From Stercorarius parasiticus (Eukaryota; Chordata; Aves; Charadriiformes; Stercorariidae), in contig VWZL01000728.1 in NCBI GenBank assembly GCA_013396915.1, positions 434,001-498,000 of the forward strand: 64,000 bases of DNA, in the 5' to 3' direction. Below the pieces are notes generated by a model. It was not told the origin of the DNA. It worked only from the letters and a program-made list of their open reading frames with translations, and searched no databases. The translations under genes and the position numbers were made by a program. Position 1 is the stretch's first letter, and every line of letters starts with the position of its first letter. Below are positions 1 through 11,344 of the stretch, one piece after another.

Positions 1-340
1 CTTATTTAAGAGTTTGGGGCCATTATCCTTCACTGTTAATGTTTTTTGTCATTCTTAGCTATTTGCCACTCAGCAATATGACACCTTTTATAAATGTTCC
101 GACATCCCATGAAATATTAGCTAACGGGAAAAGGCATGTCTTTTGAGAGTAATATGGGAATTCAACAGCTCCTGGAGAAGAACTAACATAATTTATCACC
201 TTTTCAGGCAGCTGAAGATCTCAATCAGCCACCTGTTATTTTGGAAATGATCATTAAGCATTAACAGGGCCAATTTGCAGCTTTTAAAGTTCATTTTCAA
301 GCTTTTACTCGTGGTTAATATTAATTCACTGTCAGTAACT
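1..340. promoter_or_regulatory. Candidate conserved non-coding block (window start)
   Basis: No open frame of note. The stretch is even-textured, non-repetitive and AT-rich, with several homeodomain-style cores: TAATATTAATT near 316-330, plus ATCATTAAGCATTAA near 249-263. It lacks CR1 or MIR similarity and simple repeats, the texture typical of developmental enhancers in vertebrate gene deserts. It may continue upstream of the window. The call rests on texture and motif density only. An alignment to chicken, alligator and human would decide it. Confidence 0.25.
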
Positions 341-3029
341 CATGAATATCAAGACACTCTGAAAGGATCCGATCTTTGGTCTCTTAAGTTTCTTCTTCCA
401 AAGCTCAGGGAATGCCCCCCATAAGAATGGCTTAATTGAATTAAGGATGGGGAAGGTTGCTTTAGCTGGGCTTTCATCCCATCAGTGGAAATACTTGAGA
501 ATTCTGATTTCAGCTTTCTTTGAACTTTGCAGACGAGCCCAGTGCTTCAGGTAGACCAGGAGAAGCAGTATAGTTAAAGTACAAAAAAGAGAGGATGGGG
601 TCTTCCCAGCACCCTCCAAATATTGGATCTTAGTTAGGAGTTGCTTATTTTTCATGAAACGTAAGAAAAGACTAAAGGATTTTCTTAAAATATGGCAGCC
701 TTATATTAGGACTTTTCTGGTTCAAGTCTTCTCTTACTCAAGGCTTCTTCCTGAACCTTGCACAAGTTTAGAAAAATCAGGACAAGTTTAGGAACCCAAG
801 AAGTCGCTAAATTGTTATGAGGAGTATGGTGAGACGAAAGGATTCACTACAGAGCACCAGGAAAAATTCTAGCTTTGAGGGTGTTTGTTATAACTTACTG
901 TGCATGTTTCTATTTTTTAAGGAGCAATGATGTGGCTTATTTTTTTACTGGAGGGGTGAGAGAAAGAAGAGGTGGGGCATTCATGCAGTATTGGAATTGC
1001 TTATAAAACCCAAACCATATACAGAATCTGTACCTATTACTAGATTTCTTTGCAACTGGTCAGATATGTAAATAACAGTTTTGCCATAATTCCTTTCTGA
1101 TGGGTCTTTTTGTGGGAAGTGAGTGTAATAGGACCAAAAAGCCACAGACACATGCACATACTGAAATAAAAAAGAAGCTTCTTATGAAATAAAGCTCTGA
1201 CAAAAAATCTAGCTAACCACTAAATTTGGGGTTCCAAATTATTTCTTTAAAAATCTATAATAGGAAATAAAATTAAAATATATAAATCAAGTAATTTTAA
1301 AATCAAAATGTTCCAATCCAAAAATATCTGAATAGAATCATGTGAAATTATCATGACTTTCTATTAGAGTTTATATAGATCAGATTTTATCAGAATTGCC
1401 AACTCTTTTAAAGACCATTTTGCCACTTAGTAATAGCTTTTTTTTAAGGGCAATTTGGGAACAGAAAAATGGGGATTTTTAACGGGCAATAGTCCTTGTA
1501 GGAAATTCCTGCCCTGATATAAATAATAATCAGTCAGCACAGAAAGCAAACGAGAGAGCAGCAGTGGTGAAGCAAGAAGAAATAATGTAATATAAAGCAG
1601 ACAGATTGAAGATGATATCTATTCTGTGACGAGTTATTCTACAGAAGTCAACAGAGTTACACAGCTAAGCATTAAAGAACCCAGGCCTGGAGGATACAGG
1701 ATGTATTTAAAGAACTCAGACTGGTTTTGTAAAACGCAGGAAATTCACAAGGTCCTCAGAAATGACTAACTGACCTGACTTTTACTACACGTTAAAAAAA
1801 ATAATTTGGATCTCTTTGCAAAGGAGGAGTTCCCAGGGGATGAGAAGAGGAGGGTCATACTATGTCATTTAGGAAGTATAATAACCATGTTAATATGCAA
1901 AGCCACAGGAATCAAGACTTTCTGCTTTAACGGTAGCACTGGAGAGACTGCCCCAGAGACACCTCTAGGCTCAAGCAAAGCAAGTACTGGCCTGGTGTAA
2001 CAGGCAGCTGAAATAGCAAAATGGCAGTTCCCCCTGTTGCGTACACTAAAAACCTAAAGCCAAGGTAAAAGCTGGGTTGTGCTGACAGCCTCCCCTTCTG
2101 AGAAAGAAGCAAAGTAAAAGGCAGGCAATCCTCCTTTGAAACACAAGTGGCCACCCTCATCCCTGGAGAGCAGCAGCAAGTCTCCCTGGTTCCTCACTCC
2201 TACCCTGTGTCAGAAGCAGTCCAGCCCTGGCTCTTCTTTCCCAGAAGAGCGTTTTTTGCCTACGTTACTGAAAAACACTGAGGAAGGATCTCCTGCATGT
2301 TTAATTTTAGTATCTACTTCCAGCACCATTTCTGCTTGCACAGCTAAATCTAACCTCCATCTCTCAAGACCCCTCCACCCATGCTCATACAACGATGGCA
2401 GAGTGGTCCCAAAGCTAAAAGGAGTGCAGCTACTTGGTCCACATGGCACAGCTGAGTATTTACCTCCTGAAGATGTATTGTCCCTGTTGCAGGGGTAGTG
2501 ACTTATATAGCAGCCAGGGTGTGAGTACGCAGCATCTCAGCTGGAGCTGGTCGGGACATGGCTACCTCAAGCTCCCTCTGGTCTTCCCTCCTGCCATTTC
2601 CAAAATCAGTGGGGACAAGGGCAGTTTAGCCCCATGCATCTCGCTGTTGTGGATATGTTATTAGGGAAGGATACAGTCTTAAACAAAGGCTTTGACTCAG
2701 ATAATTCATCACAGCCTTTACTGGTTCATCTTCCACAGGTCTGTAAACTAGATTATTTAATTTAAGCCCTGGCACAGGCATGGAAATCAAAACCAGTTTG
2801 TGCACATGCTCACGGCTAGGTATCATAACCCCACATCCCATTCCATATTACAGGTGTCTTCCTTGTGACACACTACTGACAAAAGAGGAAGCTGGAAATG
2901 GAAGTGTAGGTAATTCTAATGAAGTGTCACTGAGGATGAAAGTGGGGCCAGATAGTCATTTTGTTGCAATTTCAGTAGACACCTCTGAGGTGACAGGCAA
3001 TACCAATTTATGTTAGACAATATCAGTTT
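341..3029. other. Unannotated non-coding stretch
   Basis: I see no gene here. Short open frames overlap on both strands between 1806 and 2841, the longest 120 codons (2136-2498), but they are rich in Ser, Pro and Leu, resemble no family, and are mirrored by open frames on the opposite strand, as expected of stop-poor DNA. A strong splice-donor-like GTGAGT sits at 2521-2526, with a CAG acceptor-like site 28 bases upstream. No recognisable repeat is present. Confidence 0.5.
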
Positions 3030-3042
3030 ACACCAGGTGGCA
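3030..3042 (+). promoter_or_regulatory. CTCF-core-like motif
   Basis: ACACCAGGTGGCA matches 12 of 13 positions of the CTCF core CCASYAGRKGGCR; only the first base differs. CTCF is the vertebrate insulator and loop-anchor protein. The same bases include the E-box CAGGTG, bound by ZEB and SNAI repressors, which is the main alternative reading. Matches of this quality occur by chance in windows of this size, so this is only a candidate. Confidence 0.25.
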
Positions 3043-4294
3043 AATTGGCTTTATCCCTATAGCAGGGAAAGCCCTGCTTTGGCTATTTTCTTCATTTGTT
3101 TTTTTTTTTGTTTGGCCACAGATTTCATCAATTCCAAGTGGTATGTGCAATGGGAAAGCAGAAAATAAGACAATAAAGGAATGATGACCTACATACCTTG
3201 CCGGTTACCCCTCATACTCTTAGAGGTATGCAATATAGTTCATTGCCCGCTTTGCTTGACATTCATTGCTGCTGCCTGCTCCTAACATTCACCACTCTGT
3301 TCTTTTTTGCAGCATAAAAAGTTGAGCTTTTTCCTTTCATTTCTCACACGCACCACTTACCTCTCAGAAAAAACCTCTCCTTCCTGACCTTTTTTCACAA
3401 GACTTTCAGGGAGTCCTGTACTACAACAGGTTTACAAGCCCTATTGCTTTTAATGATTTATTGGGGAGGAGAGGAGGAAATGAGGAGGGTGAGCAAACTG
3501 CAGGTGAAATTTTGTAGGCAAGAATATAGCCATAAAATGTGGGCATGCAGATTTTATCTTTCTGTATATTCTAGAAAATATTAAGTCAGGAATGGATATT
3601 GCTTTTACAAAAGAGAAATGCCTTTTTTCCCTTAATATTTATGTGGGCATATTACTATTTCCTTTTATATTACCTTTTATGTCTGGAAGGCTCATAAGGT
3701 GCTTTATGTACTTACTCAATGGCTATATGAGGAATTTTTCACTCATCACTGAGATGCAACTACTTCTGGCATGAGGGACGTGGCCGTTGTTTCATACAGT
3801 GAAGCAATGATAAAGCTCAAGATAAGAGGTGAAAGGGAATAGTCCCTAGGCTGTGCCACTACATATTACTGTAGGGCTATTGATGACTGTGTTGATTTAT
3901 GCTTGGTTGTATTTACCCACTGGATCGGGTTGAATTTATATGTCAAGGTAATGTAAGTAGGTTGAAGTTAGAGGACAAACCATTTGATATGTTTGTTAGA
4001 AGGAGGAGGGTCATGGAGCCACTCTGTTATATTTCACCCTGGTGTATTTTAGGAAGTGGTTAGTTTGGAATTCCTAATTCAGGTGTCCTGGAGAATCTAC
4101 AGTCTCCATTACAGCCATACACCGTAAAGAGGATGCCTGCTAAATTTTCATTCAAAAGAAGTGTGGCACCCCTCTAGCACCAGGAAAGGTTATGGGATTT
4201 AATAATACTACTCAGATGGTCATTGCTGCTATTCCCATGGAGCAGCACTTAGCTCTTTTCCAGCCCACATGACTCCTGCAGACGTGTATTGCAG
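3043..4294. other. Unannotated non-coding stretch
   Basis: No gene is seen. It holds a T-run with a single G interruption near 3098-3110 and a T/C-rich stretch around 3300-3400. On the minus strand there is a strong donor-like AG/GTAAGT near 3353-3360, with one open frame behind it but only a weak acceptor. An AT-rich open frame at 3592-3774 (60 codons) is hydrophobic by composition and shows no family resemblance. Confidence 0.5.
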
Positions 4295-4475
4295 AATTTC
4301 AGAGAACCACAGAGCTGGAGGTTCCTCCAATGATCACCTTGCTAAAAGGAGGTTCACCCCCAAAACCAATCCTGAAGGGTGATACACTAATCTTTTCCTA
4401 AAGGTTCCCAAGCACTGGGGGTTTCTCCCCTGCTTTCTTTGGCAATCAATCAGTTCAACTGCTACGTAACACAGG
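4295..4475 (-). repeat. Possible degraded CR1 LINE tail
   Basis: The plus strand reads like a heavily mutated complement of a CR1 3' region: CAGAGAACCACAGAGCTGGA, then a TCCTCCAATGATCACC segment, then CTAAAAGGAGGTTCACCC. The same order occurs in avian CR1 (Ggaagggacctccagagatc, then the taaagcaggttcacc block). The later part (GGGTTTCTCCCCTGCTTTCTTTGGCAATC) also resembles the following CR1 segment loosely. If correct, the element lies in minus orientation and is much older than the CR1 copies at 23.4 and 60.8 kb. Confidence 0.4.
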
Positions 4476-5055
4476 TATCTGCAAGAAAATCAAACTGTCA
4501 GAGTCAGCAATGATTGGCACCAGCCTCCCAGTGCAGGAAAAATGGTCTTGAAAATAGCAAAGTTCATACACCATACCTTCCTCTGGCATTAACAATCCTG
4601 GCTTTCTCTAGCACTGACTTCCCCAGGGCACTGCTTCACTAAATCCTCCCCATCAAAATTCTGGGCATTCTCAGGAGCATGTGGTAACTTTTTATAATTC
4701 ATAATGTAGATTTATCTCTACTCTCCTGTTTAATTTAACCTTTTGAAATAAACATAAAGGAAAACAATGATGTGCCAGGAAGAGGACATTATTAAGAGAT
4801 ACTGTGTGTAATTGACTCAGCGGGATCTTTTAAGCACTTTGGAAAAAAAAAAAGGAAGACATAGTGGGCACTAAAAGCTCTCAGGGATATAATCTTCATG
4901 AGATAATAATCCAGCAAAGCACCCAAGATTAGCACTGATAGGAGGTATTTTAAATATATATGTGTATGTTTTTGCATATATTAAATTACTTGGAAGCTTG
5001 TAATCATTAAGTGGGCACTACTCTTCTTCAGTTCTGAAGATGCAATGTGGCATTA
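4476..5055. other. Unannotated non-coding stretch
   Basis: No gene or confident repeat. It contains an A-run at 4843-4853 and a short AT/GT alternating stretch near 4951-4970. A minus-strand open frame at 4792-4977 owes its Phe and Lys content to those runs and is not credible as a protein. Confidence 0.5.
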
Positions 5056-5059
5056 CCTG

Positions 5060-5435
5060 TGGCAATGTAAATCTGGAGTAACTCTGGAGGGCATGCAGAG
5101 TGGCAGAATAAGAGTGAAAACAAGCCCTGAGTGTTTTTTTAACACATGGGCCAAATCCCCAGGTGGCATAAACGAGGGTATTTTTCTGTAATTTGAAGGC
5201 TATGATGGTCTGATTTACATCAGAACCAAGTCAACTAAGGCAAGTCCTGATTCACAGGGATTCAGAAGAGCTGTGTCGATTTTACACCTTCGAAAGTCAA
5301 AAAGCTCAGATAAATTTTTCTCTTGTTTACATTGTGGAAACCCTGCAAATAAATGGTGCCTGCCAATGTAAATGAGGAATTATTTTGGTGAGGGGTCAGA
5401 AGTTGCCCTTTGGTGTAAATCAGAGTAGAGCTTAA
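5060..5435. repeat. Degraded palindromic GTAAATC-type interspersed repeat
   Basis: Three copies of one motif occur within 375 bases: GTAAATCTGGAGTAACTC at 5067-5084, GGTGTAAATCAGAGTAGAGC at 5412-5431, and the inverted form TGATTTACATCAG at 5211-5223. From memory, reptile and bird genomes carry an old palindromic element built around a GTGTAAATC-GAGTAACTCCATTGA theme in both orientations, and the block 5150-5225 has the matching left and right halves around a decayed centre. I cannot give a reliable repeat-library name. Confidence 0.4.
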
Positions 5436-5499
5436 CCCCTTTAGACAGCTGTAAAAATAAATGAAGCAACCTTTCATCTAACGCTGCACAGCAAATCCC

Positions 5500-5910
5500 C
5501 TTCTTTCATTTTTCAGTCTCCTCTTATAAAGAGAAAAAGCAGGAGCATTAATGAGCTATTCAAATATTCAAACCTTGCCAAGGGAGAAAGAATCCTTCAG
5601 TCATCATGAGCTCAACCTGATAAATCCTTTTTAATTAGTGTATATGCAAACATTTTATAAAGCAGCCATGAATCGGAGACCCCACAGTGCAAATGTAAAG
5701 AGGAAATACAGTATGAGCAAGAGGAACTGGAGCCCAAAATATGCCTCCTCTGGCTTTCAGAGAGCACAGAAAGCATGCTTATTAATTGGTTAAGTCCATC
5801 ATTAATAAGCTCTCAGCTATGTTCAGTCTGTTCCCCAGCACTTTACACAATGTCTGAGCAGTAATGCACTGATAGAAAGGGCATTTTCTGGGTAGCTGAT
5901 AACGGGGCAG
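5500..5910. promoter_or_regulatory. Candidate conserved non-coding enhancer-like block
   Basis: A repeat-free block with dense homeodomain-type cores: ATTAATGAGC near 5547-5556, TTTTTAATTAGTG near 5629-5641, ATTAATTGG near 5781-5789 and ATTAATAAGC near 5802-5811. It also has POU-like TATGCAAAC near 5643 and an AT-rich core flanked by moderately GC-rich sequence. No frame is open for more than a few dozen codons through the centre. The texture matches developmental enhancers; conservation itself was not tested. Confidence 0.3.
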
Positions 5911-6780
5911 CAAAATGAGAAAGCTGAAAGCAGGGAGTGTAATAAATGCACTTTCCTTCTCATACTGGGCAGCAATTGTCAGCTACTCAGTTAAAGGGTT
6001 GACTCTACTGGGGGTTTTCTCTACAGGGACCTTGTTTGCTCCCCTGCAAGGACACATTAGTGCCTTTGGAACTGTTGGGCACCGAGGCAGTGGGCTGCCC
6101 TTGGAGTGGCTGTTTGCTGTCTCTAGGTAAACCCCGGTCTCCCAGTTTCTTGTGCCAGCTCTGAGTGTCCTGACACCCTTGAAACCTTTTGGCTAATTCC
6201 TCTGTCTTTGACTCCGTTTCCCAGTCAGCCCAAGAGACCTCATGGGAAGCAGCAATGCCAAACAGTGACTGAAAATCGAAAGCATTCACAAAGGAGGCTT
6301 AAATTGCTATTTCTTTATCTTAAAGAGTGAGAACTGTATGCTTTTAAGTGAAATTGACTACTAATATGGGGCCTTTTGCAATCAAAGTTACCCCTGCCTC
6401 AATGCTTTTAAGGTGAATTATTTGATGAAAAGAAGTGTCTCATAAAATAAAAGAATTCAAACAATTAAATTATATGCAGAAAACAGTCACAAAACCAAAG
6501 TTCATAATACAACTGTGAGCTGGCAACACTGAAAAGCCTTCTATGTGTCACTGTGAGGAACAACCTGGCAAAAAGGACAGATTTTTGGCTGTTGTAAATT
6601 GATGTAGCTCTTCTGCTTTTGCAGGAAATACACAACTTCAACCATGTCCTCTGCTGGCATGTGAAACTCTCTAAGGATCATAAGAATCGATGAGGACAGA
6701 CCACGGTGACTAGAAAGGTTGTTTTCTTTAAAATAAAATCCCCCCTCAAGCAGTGAGACATCAGCTCAGTTGATCCAGTC
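5911..6780. other. Non-coding stretch with one protein-like minus-strand frame
   Basis: The minus strand is open from 6289 to 6005 without an ATG start. A plausible acceptor (pyrimidine-rich, ending TTTTCAG) falls 18 bases into it, and the following frame has balanced, hydrophilic, exon-like composition, including two Trp and several Glu/Lys pairs. No strong GT donor closes it, and I recognise no family. The rest (6300-6780) is AT-rich with no repeat or motif I can name. Confidence 0.3.
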
Positions 6781-6789
6781 TATCTCTCA

Positions 6790-7160
6790 CTGAAGTTGGA
6801 AATCATCATTACATCTTTTCCCTAATAATTAATGTGCTTGGCAGCTCTTGCTTTTCTCCTTAAGAAATCCATCTGTATCGTAAAGCTCTTATTATGTTAC
6901 ACATAAGTGGTACCTTCTATCAGAGGTGGGCAAAGCGGTTTGCAACATTTAATTTTCTCAGCTTCACCAATGTTCTTGCTGAGCTGTTACAGAGTATTTT
7001 GCTGTTAGGCCTGGATGAATATGTGAGATGAGATTTGAATATGCGTTTGCCATATTTTAAAATAACTTCCTTAGGATATAATCAAATTCCTTTGATGTCT
7101 TGCTCCCTGCCATCTGTTACATCATCATAATACTGTAACATGTTTAGCAACCCTGAGTGA
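6790..7160. promoter_or_regulatory. Candidate conserved non-coding enhancer-like block
   Basis: Repeat-free and frame-poor. It contains CTAATAATTAATGTGC near 6822-6837, a MARE-like TTGCTGAGCTGTTAC near 6975, ATATGCGTTTGCC near 7040 and AATCAAATTCCTTTGATG near 7080, the last resembling TCF/LEF half-sites in inverted arrangement. Motif variety without repetition suggests a regulatory element. This is based on appearance only. Confidence 0.25.
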
Positions 7161-7164
7161 GACA

Positions 7165-8980
7165 AGCTTGACTGACAAGGTCTGTGATCTTAGAGGCTGA
7201 GACTGAGGAGAGGGGTCTTTATTATTCCTCACCATCGATGTTTTAGGAGATAAGACTGATTATGCTTTTGTAGTTTTCTCTCACTTATTCAACACTTCTT
7301 TTTCACCAGGATTGTGATGAAGTCAGTGCATGACAGACACTAAACACACTTGGATTTTTCTGTATAAGATGGGGCATTGTTTGAACACAGCAGAAAGCTG
7401 ATATTTCGCAAACCTGAGAAGAAACCACACAGAAAATCAGTGATATGGACTCTTCTGGAGTTAAAACCATGCATGTGCATTTGTACTCAACTTCAAATCA
7501 TTCAAGAGAAAGCATGAGCCGAACCCCTCCAGGCAGACATCTCATGGAACACATTTCTGAACAAGGGTGGCACATGGACCACCTTATGCCTGGGAGAAAT
7601 AGTTAACTGTCTCACTAAAATCACCACATCAAATAGTACTCTAAGCAGAAGTTTCTCTTTGGAAAACAGAGGAGCTGTGTATAGGACTTCCTTTATAGGA
7701 CAGGAGGCACAAATCTACCCTGATGATCAGAGCCAGCTGTGATGAGGTGGCTGTGAGTGCCAAAATGTGCCAGAACAGCCAACCAGAGCAAGCCATATGG
7801 GTGCCATATCTAGGTTTCTATTTACTTCCATAGCCAGTTATGCACCCAGAGGAAGAAAGGAAAAAGCAGACTAAAGTTTGGAGACAGACAAGAAAAGAAG
7901 ATGGAGGCACATGAGTGGAGACAAAACAGACTTTTAAGGAAATGACTCAGGGATTTGAGAGATGGAGGGGCAGTGTTTATGTGGGAAGTCCTGAGCCAGT
8001 GCCAGAAAGATTTTTCTGGTACTGTGAAAGTGAGGAACAAACATGGTGTGCAGTTGAGAGGTTTACAATGGTATCATGGGAGCATAAAGAATGGTAATGT
8101 GTCTTCAGAGCCTTCAGCACTGCAATGGGGCACCAGGAGGAGGATCCAGAGAACAGGAACGATGGGTCTGAAAGAGTGGTTGGCAAAGGGTCCCCTCGGG
8201 GTGCAGAGATGGAATAGGAGGAAATTGTAGATTATGTCAATGAAAATGTATGACAACACTGAAGTCAGAGAGAGAAGGGGATCTCAACTGGAGTGCTAGG
8301 AAATAGCACACATTTTAACTCACATTCACAGTGCTGCTTCTAATCCTTCTCAATCCCACTCAACCTGGGTTTAAAAAAATAAAATAAAGGAGCTGAAGAG
8401 TGCTTTTTCCTGTTATATCTAAATTATCTGGGATAATCTACGTTAGCAGGGCATGAGATGGCTCATAAAGGGAAAGTACAACAGGTCTGGCTCAGTTAGT
8501 GAATTATATAGTGCTCCCAGGTCGCTGCTTGCAATATAGGAGATTCATAAAAAGGGTGATTAGGGGCACTGGACAGAAATCAGAGGGCATATTAGCTGTC
8601 CAGCTCTCATGCTACAGCAACCTGACATACTGCTTCTCACAGATGGATTTGTCATCCTTTATGTGAAGACTCTGGTAAACTCCAAACTCCTTAAGAAAAA
8701 AGTTGGTCCATGTTTTGAAAACTGGTTAAGAAATGTGGGTCTGCTCTCATTCATTCTAAGGCTCTTTTCCATGACGGCACTAAAGTGGGCTATAAAGCAA
8801 GCATAAATGCAATTTATGTCCATTACATGTAAAGAGGGATGAGTTCAAATCGTAATCCAGCCATGTATCATCACATTGCAGACCGGTAAATGGAATCCAT
8901 TATGGGACCGTGACTCTGTCCAAGGTACTGAAACTTCACCACGTCTGAGAAATCACTGAGAGAAGGTCATTTTATGGTGT
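7165..8980. other. Unannotated non-coding stretch
   Basis: No gene is recognised. Overlapping frames on both strands at 7822-8259 (60 to 91 codons) are compositionally unremarkable and mutually exclusive. The region 7840-8240 is purine-rich on the plus strand, which by itself keeps frames open. No repeat match was seen. Confidence 0.5.
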
Positions 8981-9035
8981 TTTTTTTTTATTGTTTCATA
9001 CCTTTCCATTGACTAAGAAATCTTTTTTTTTCCTT

Positions 9036-9056
9036 CCCCGCCCCTCCCCCCACCCC
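9036..9056 (-). other. Ideal G-quadruplex motif (minus strand)
   Basis: The plus strand has four C-runs of 4, 4, 6 and 4 bases separated by single bases G, T and A (9036-9039, 9041-9044, 9046-9051, 9053-9056). The minus strand is therefore a G4 motif with three 1-base loops, the most stable parallel topology, and the plus strand is a potential i-motif. It follows an oligo-T/C tract beginning near 8980 and abuts the enhancer-like block at 9057-9270. Such tracts often bind SP/KLF or MAZ factors. Confidence 0.75.
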
Positions 9057-9270
9057 GGTTATCTTCTATTATATTCCTGCTGTAACACTTTAGATTAACA
9101 GCCCAGTTAATTAATATGGAATCCAAGTGGAAATGCTGTAGAAGCACTTGTGACATTCACATTAATAACGGAGGGGTTCATCAAAATTAATGTTATTACA
9201 GTAAATACCAAGAAAATTAACTGTGATTAGCTCATTACTTTAAATTGTCCTCCCATCTGCATTTGGCTCT
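9057..9270. promoter_or_regulatory. Candidate conserved non-coding block beside G4
   Basis: Dense AT cores in a non-repetitive context: AGTTAATTAATATGG near 9105-9119, ACATTAATAACGG near 9160-9172, AAAATTAATGTTATTAC near 9184-9200 and GAAAATTAACTGTG near 9212-9225. It ends in ordinary sequence near 9270. The homeodomain-site clustering and the neighbouring G4 suggest a cis-regulatory element. Conservation was not tested. Confidence 0.3.
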
Positions 9271-11340
9271 TCTAGACAGTTGTATGGAATAGGTATGGTG
9301 ATGACTCAGGACTTGGAATGAGAAAGCAAACAGGAAGCACAATGAGCTTTGATCAGTATTAGAGAAAGACTTTCATCATGGCTGAAGCTCACTTCACTAT
9401 AAGGCAGTTAAATAAGACTTGGAAGCCTCCTTTTCTTATGTCGCTATCCAACACATCTAGGATGTTTTGGTGGTACCATAATAGAAATTTTCATTTATTA
9501 GTAAAAGAGAAGATTTCAATGTAGGAAAAGTCTCTCTGTGTGCGGTGCCATAGTTGTATTAGGAGATGTTTCCTACCTCAACCATCTTTGAGGTTAAATT
9601 CATGTGACGATAGTAGGTAAGAAAGAAAATTAAGGTATAGAGTGATGATCACATGGAGTGACTTGACAACTGCCAAATGGAAAAACATATCTTATATTGA
9701 AGTCTTCTGAGTCTTTATCCAGTATATTGTTAATCTGAAAATGAGTTCCACCACTATATACAAATATACAGATAACATCTTTCTGCATAGAAGTACTATT
9801 CCACATCATCCTTGTTGAAAGTCTACCACAGAAAACAAATAGGTTATGCTGTGGATGCCTGTTTTACAGAAAGCTACACAAAGGAGCCTAGCTTTGTCCA
9901 TTAGTAAAAAAATCACCTTTTTGAGGCAAATAAGCCAAACCAAAATGTTCAGATGCCCCATAATATTCAGGAAAATGAGAGGAAAAAAAGGAGTTTCAAC
10001 TCAGAAAGCATATGAAATATGAGGGCATGCAGAAAGATATCCATCTGCTTTGCAGCAGCAACATGGGTGCACAGAATCAGGAATGCACAGATTTGCATTT
10101 TGCAAAATTGTCTTTTTGCATTTTTCCAACTCTCATTTTTATGTTGAGTAAAAGACCATATAAGATAAACAGTCACCTGATGTAAATATTTGTTAACTTG
10201 GCTTAACTGAAGCTATTTTGGTATGCTAAAGACAAGAAGCTGGGTCTTAGAACACTGCATAAATTATATAACAATAATAACATGTAGGAAATGAAACAGT
10301 CAGTGTAGATAAACGTAATAGTACGTAAATAGAAATTATGCAAATAATGGAGGAAATCAGTTAACTACATATATACTTATTGAAGACTTTGCAGAAATGG
10401 CCACTGCAGCGCTTCCTCATCAGAGGTTGGAGGCATTGTTGTACAGCCAAGTTTATTGATATCATCATCAACTTCAGTGGAGCTGTTCTGATTTATGCCA
10501 TTTCTCATTGGGAAGCTGAGATGTCAAAAAAGAGGTTTCAGAAACTGAAAATCCACAGTAGTTTGGTTCAGTGATGTCTGTGCTCTTTCCTGGGTGTGAA
10601 TTTTTCCCCAAAGCTCCTGTGATGTCCTTAGTGTTCTCCCCATTGATACATGTTGAGCAGTGCCTTCAATCTGCATGTAATCGATGCGGTAAAAATAAAT
10701 AATAGAAAGAAATTATAGTAATTTCTGAATTAACTTTGGGTTTCATTTTAACATTCAGGTATAACAAAATGCCTCTTTTTGTAAGGAGAATTGCTTTTTT
10801 TCTTGTTTTAAATTAAATTTCTTCAGAGAAATGAGGTTTCTGTTTCTGTTGAAGTTGAAGCAGAGATGACAAAATGGACTGCCTAGCTTTTTAACAGCAA
10901 ACCTTACATTTGAAAATACCGTTCTGAATAGAATATGGGAATTTGTACACACTCATTTATCATAGAGGCCATGAAAGCCATAGCCTCCATTCCTGCCTGG
11001 AGAGAAGGAATGAGCTATCCCAGCAGTCATATTATTGCAAACTGCAACTAAACATAGGAGATTTGTGAAGTCAACTGACATGGTCCATTTCAAAGACAAA
11101 CAATTTTTTCCCCTCTAAGGCCTGCTCTGTAACAGGAGGATATATGCTATCTAGCTGGCAGAGGGATTCTTCATTTTGTCTGTTGCCACTAAATCTGTTT
11201 TACATCTTTAATGGAACCAACAAACACTAACCAAGAAAATCATTAAGGTTAAATCTGCTCTGCTGGAGTCACTGTAATGTTAGAAAACATTTAGGGGTCT
11301 GAAAATGGGAAGTTGAAAGTGTGGTAGATGGCGCTATTGA
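9271..11340. other. Unannotated non-coding stretch
   Basis: AT-rich sequence with no recognisable repeat or gene. Short frames at 9967-10176 (minus), 10380-10574 (plus) and 10755-10952 (minus) are 64 to 69 codons long, lack family resemblance and carry the Lys/Phe bias of AT-rich DNA. A short oligo-T run lies near 10794-10801. Confidence 0.5.
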
Positions 11341-11344
11341 CTGA

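Noticed and set aside
2136..2498. 120-codon plus-strand frame
   Set aside because: Ser/Pro/Leu-rich, with a 79-codon frame on the opposite strand over the same bases. This indicates stop-poor sequence rather than coding.
2493..2520. 28-nt exon-like segment ending at GTGAGTACG
   Set aside because: The length is not a multiple of three and one frame stops at once. Found mainly because short acceptor-donor pairs are common by chance.
3353..3415. Strong minus-strand donor GAG/GTAAGTG with an open upstream frame
   Set aside because: The only nearby acceptor has a poor polypyrimidine tract, and two of three frames are closed.
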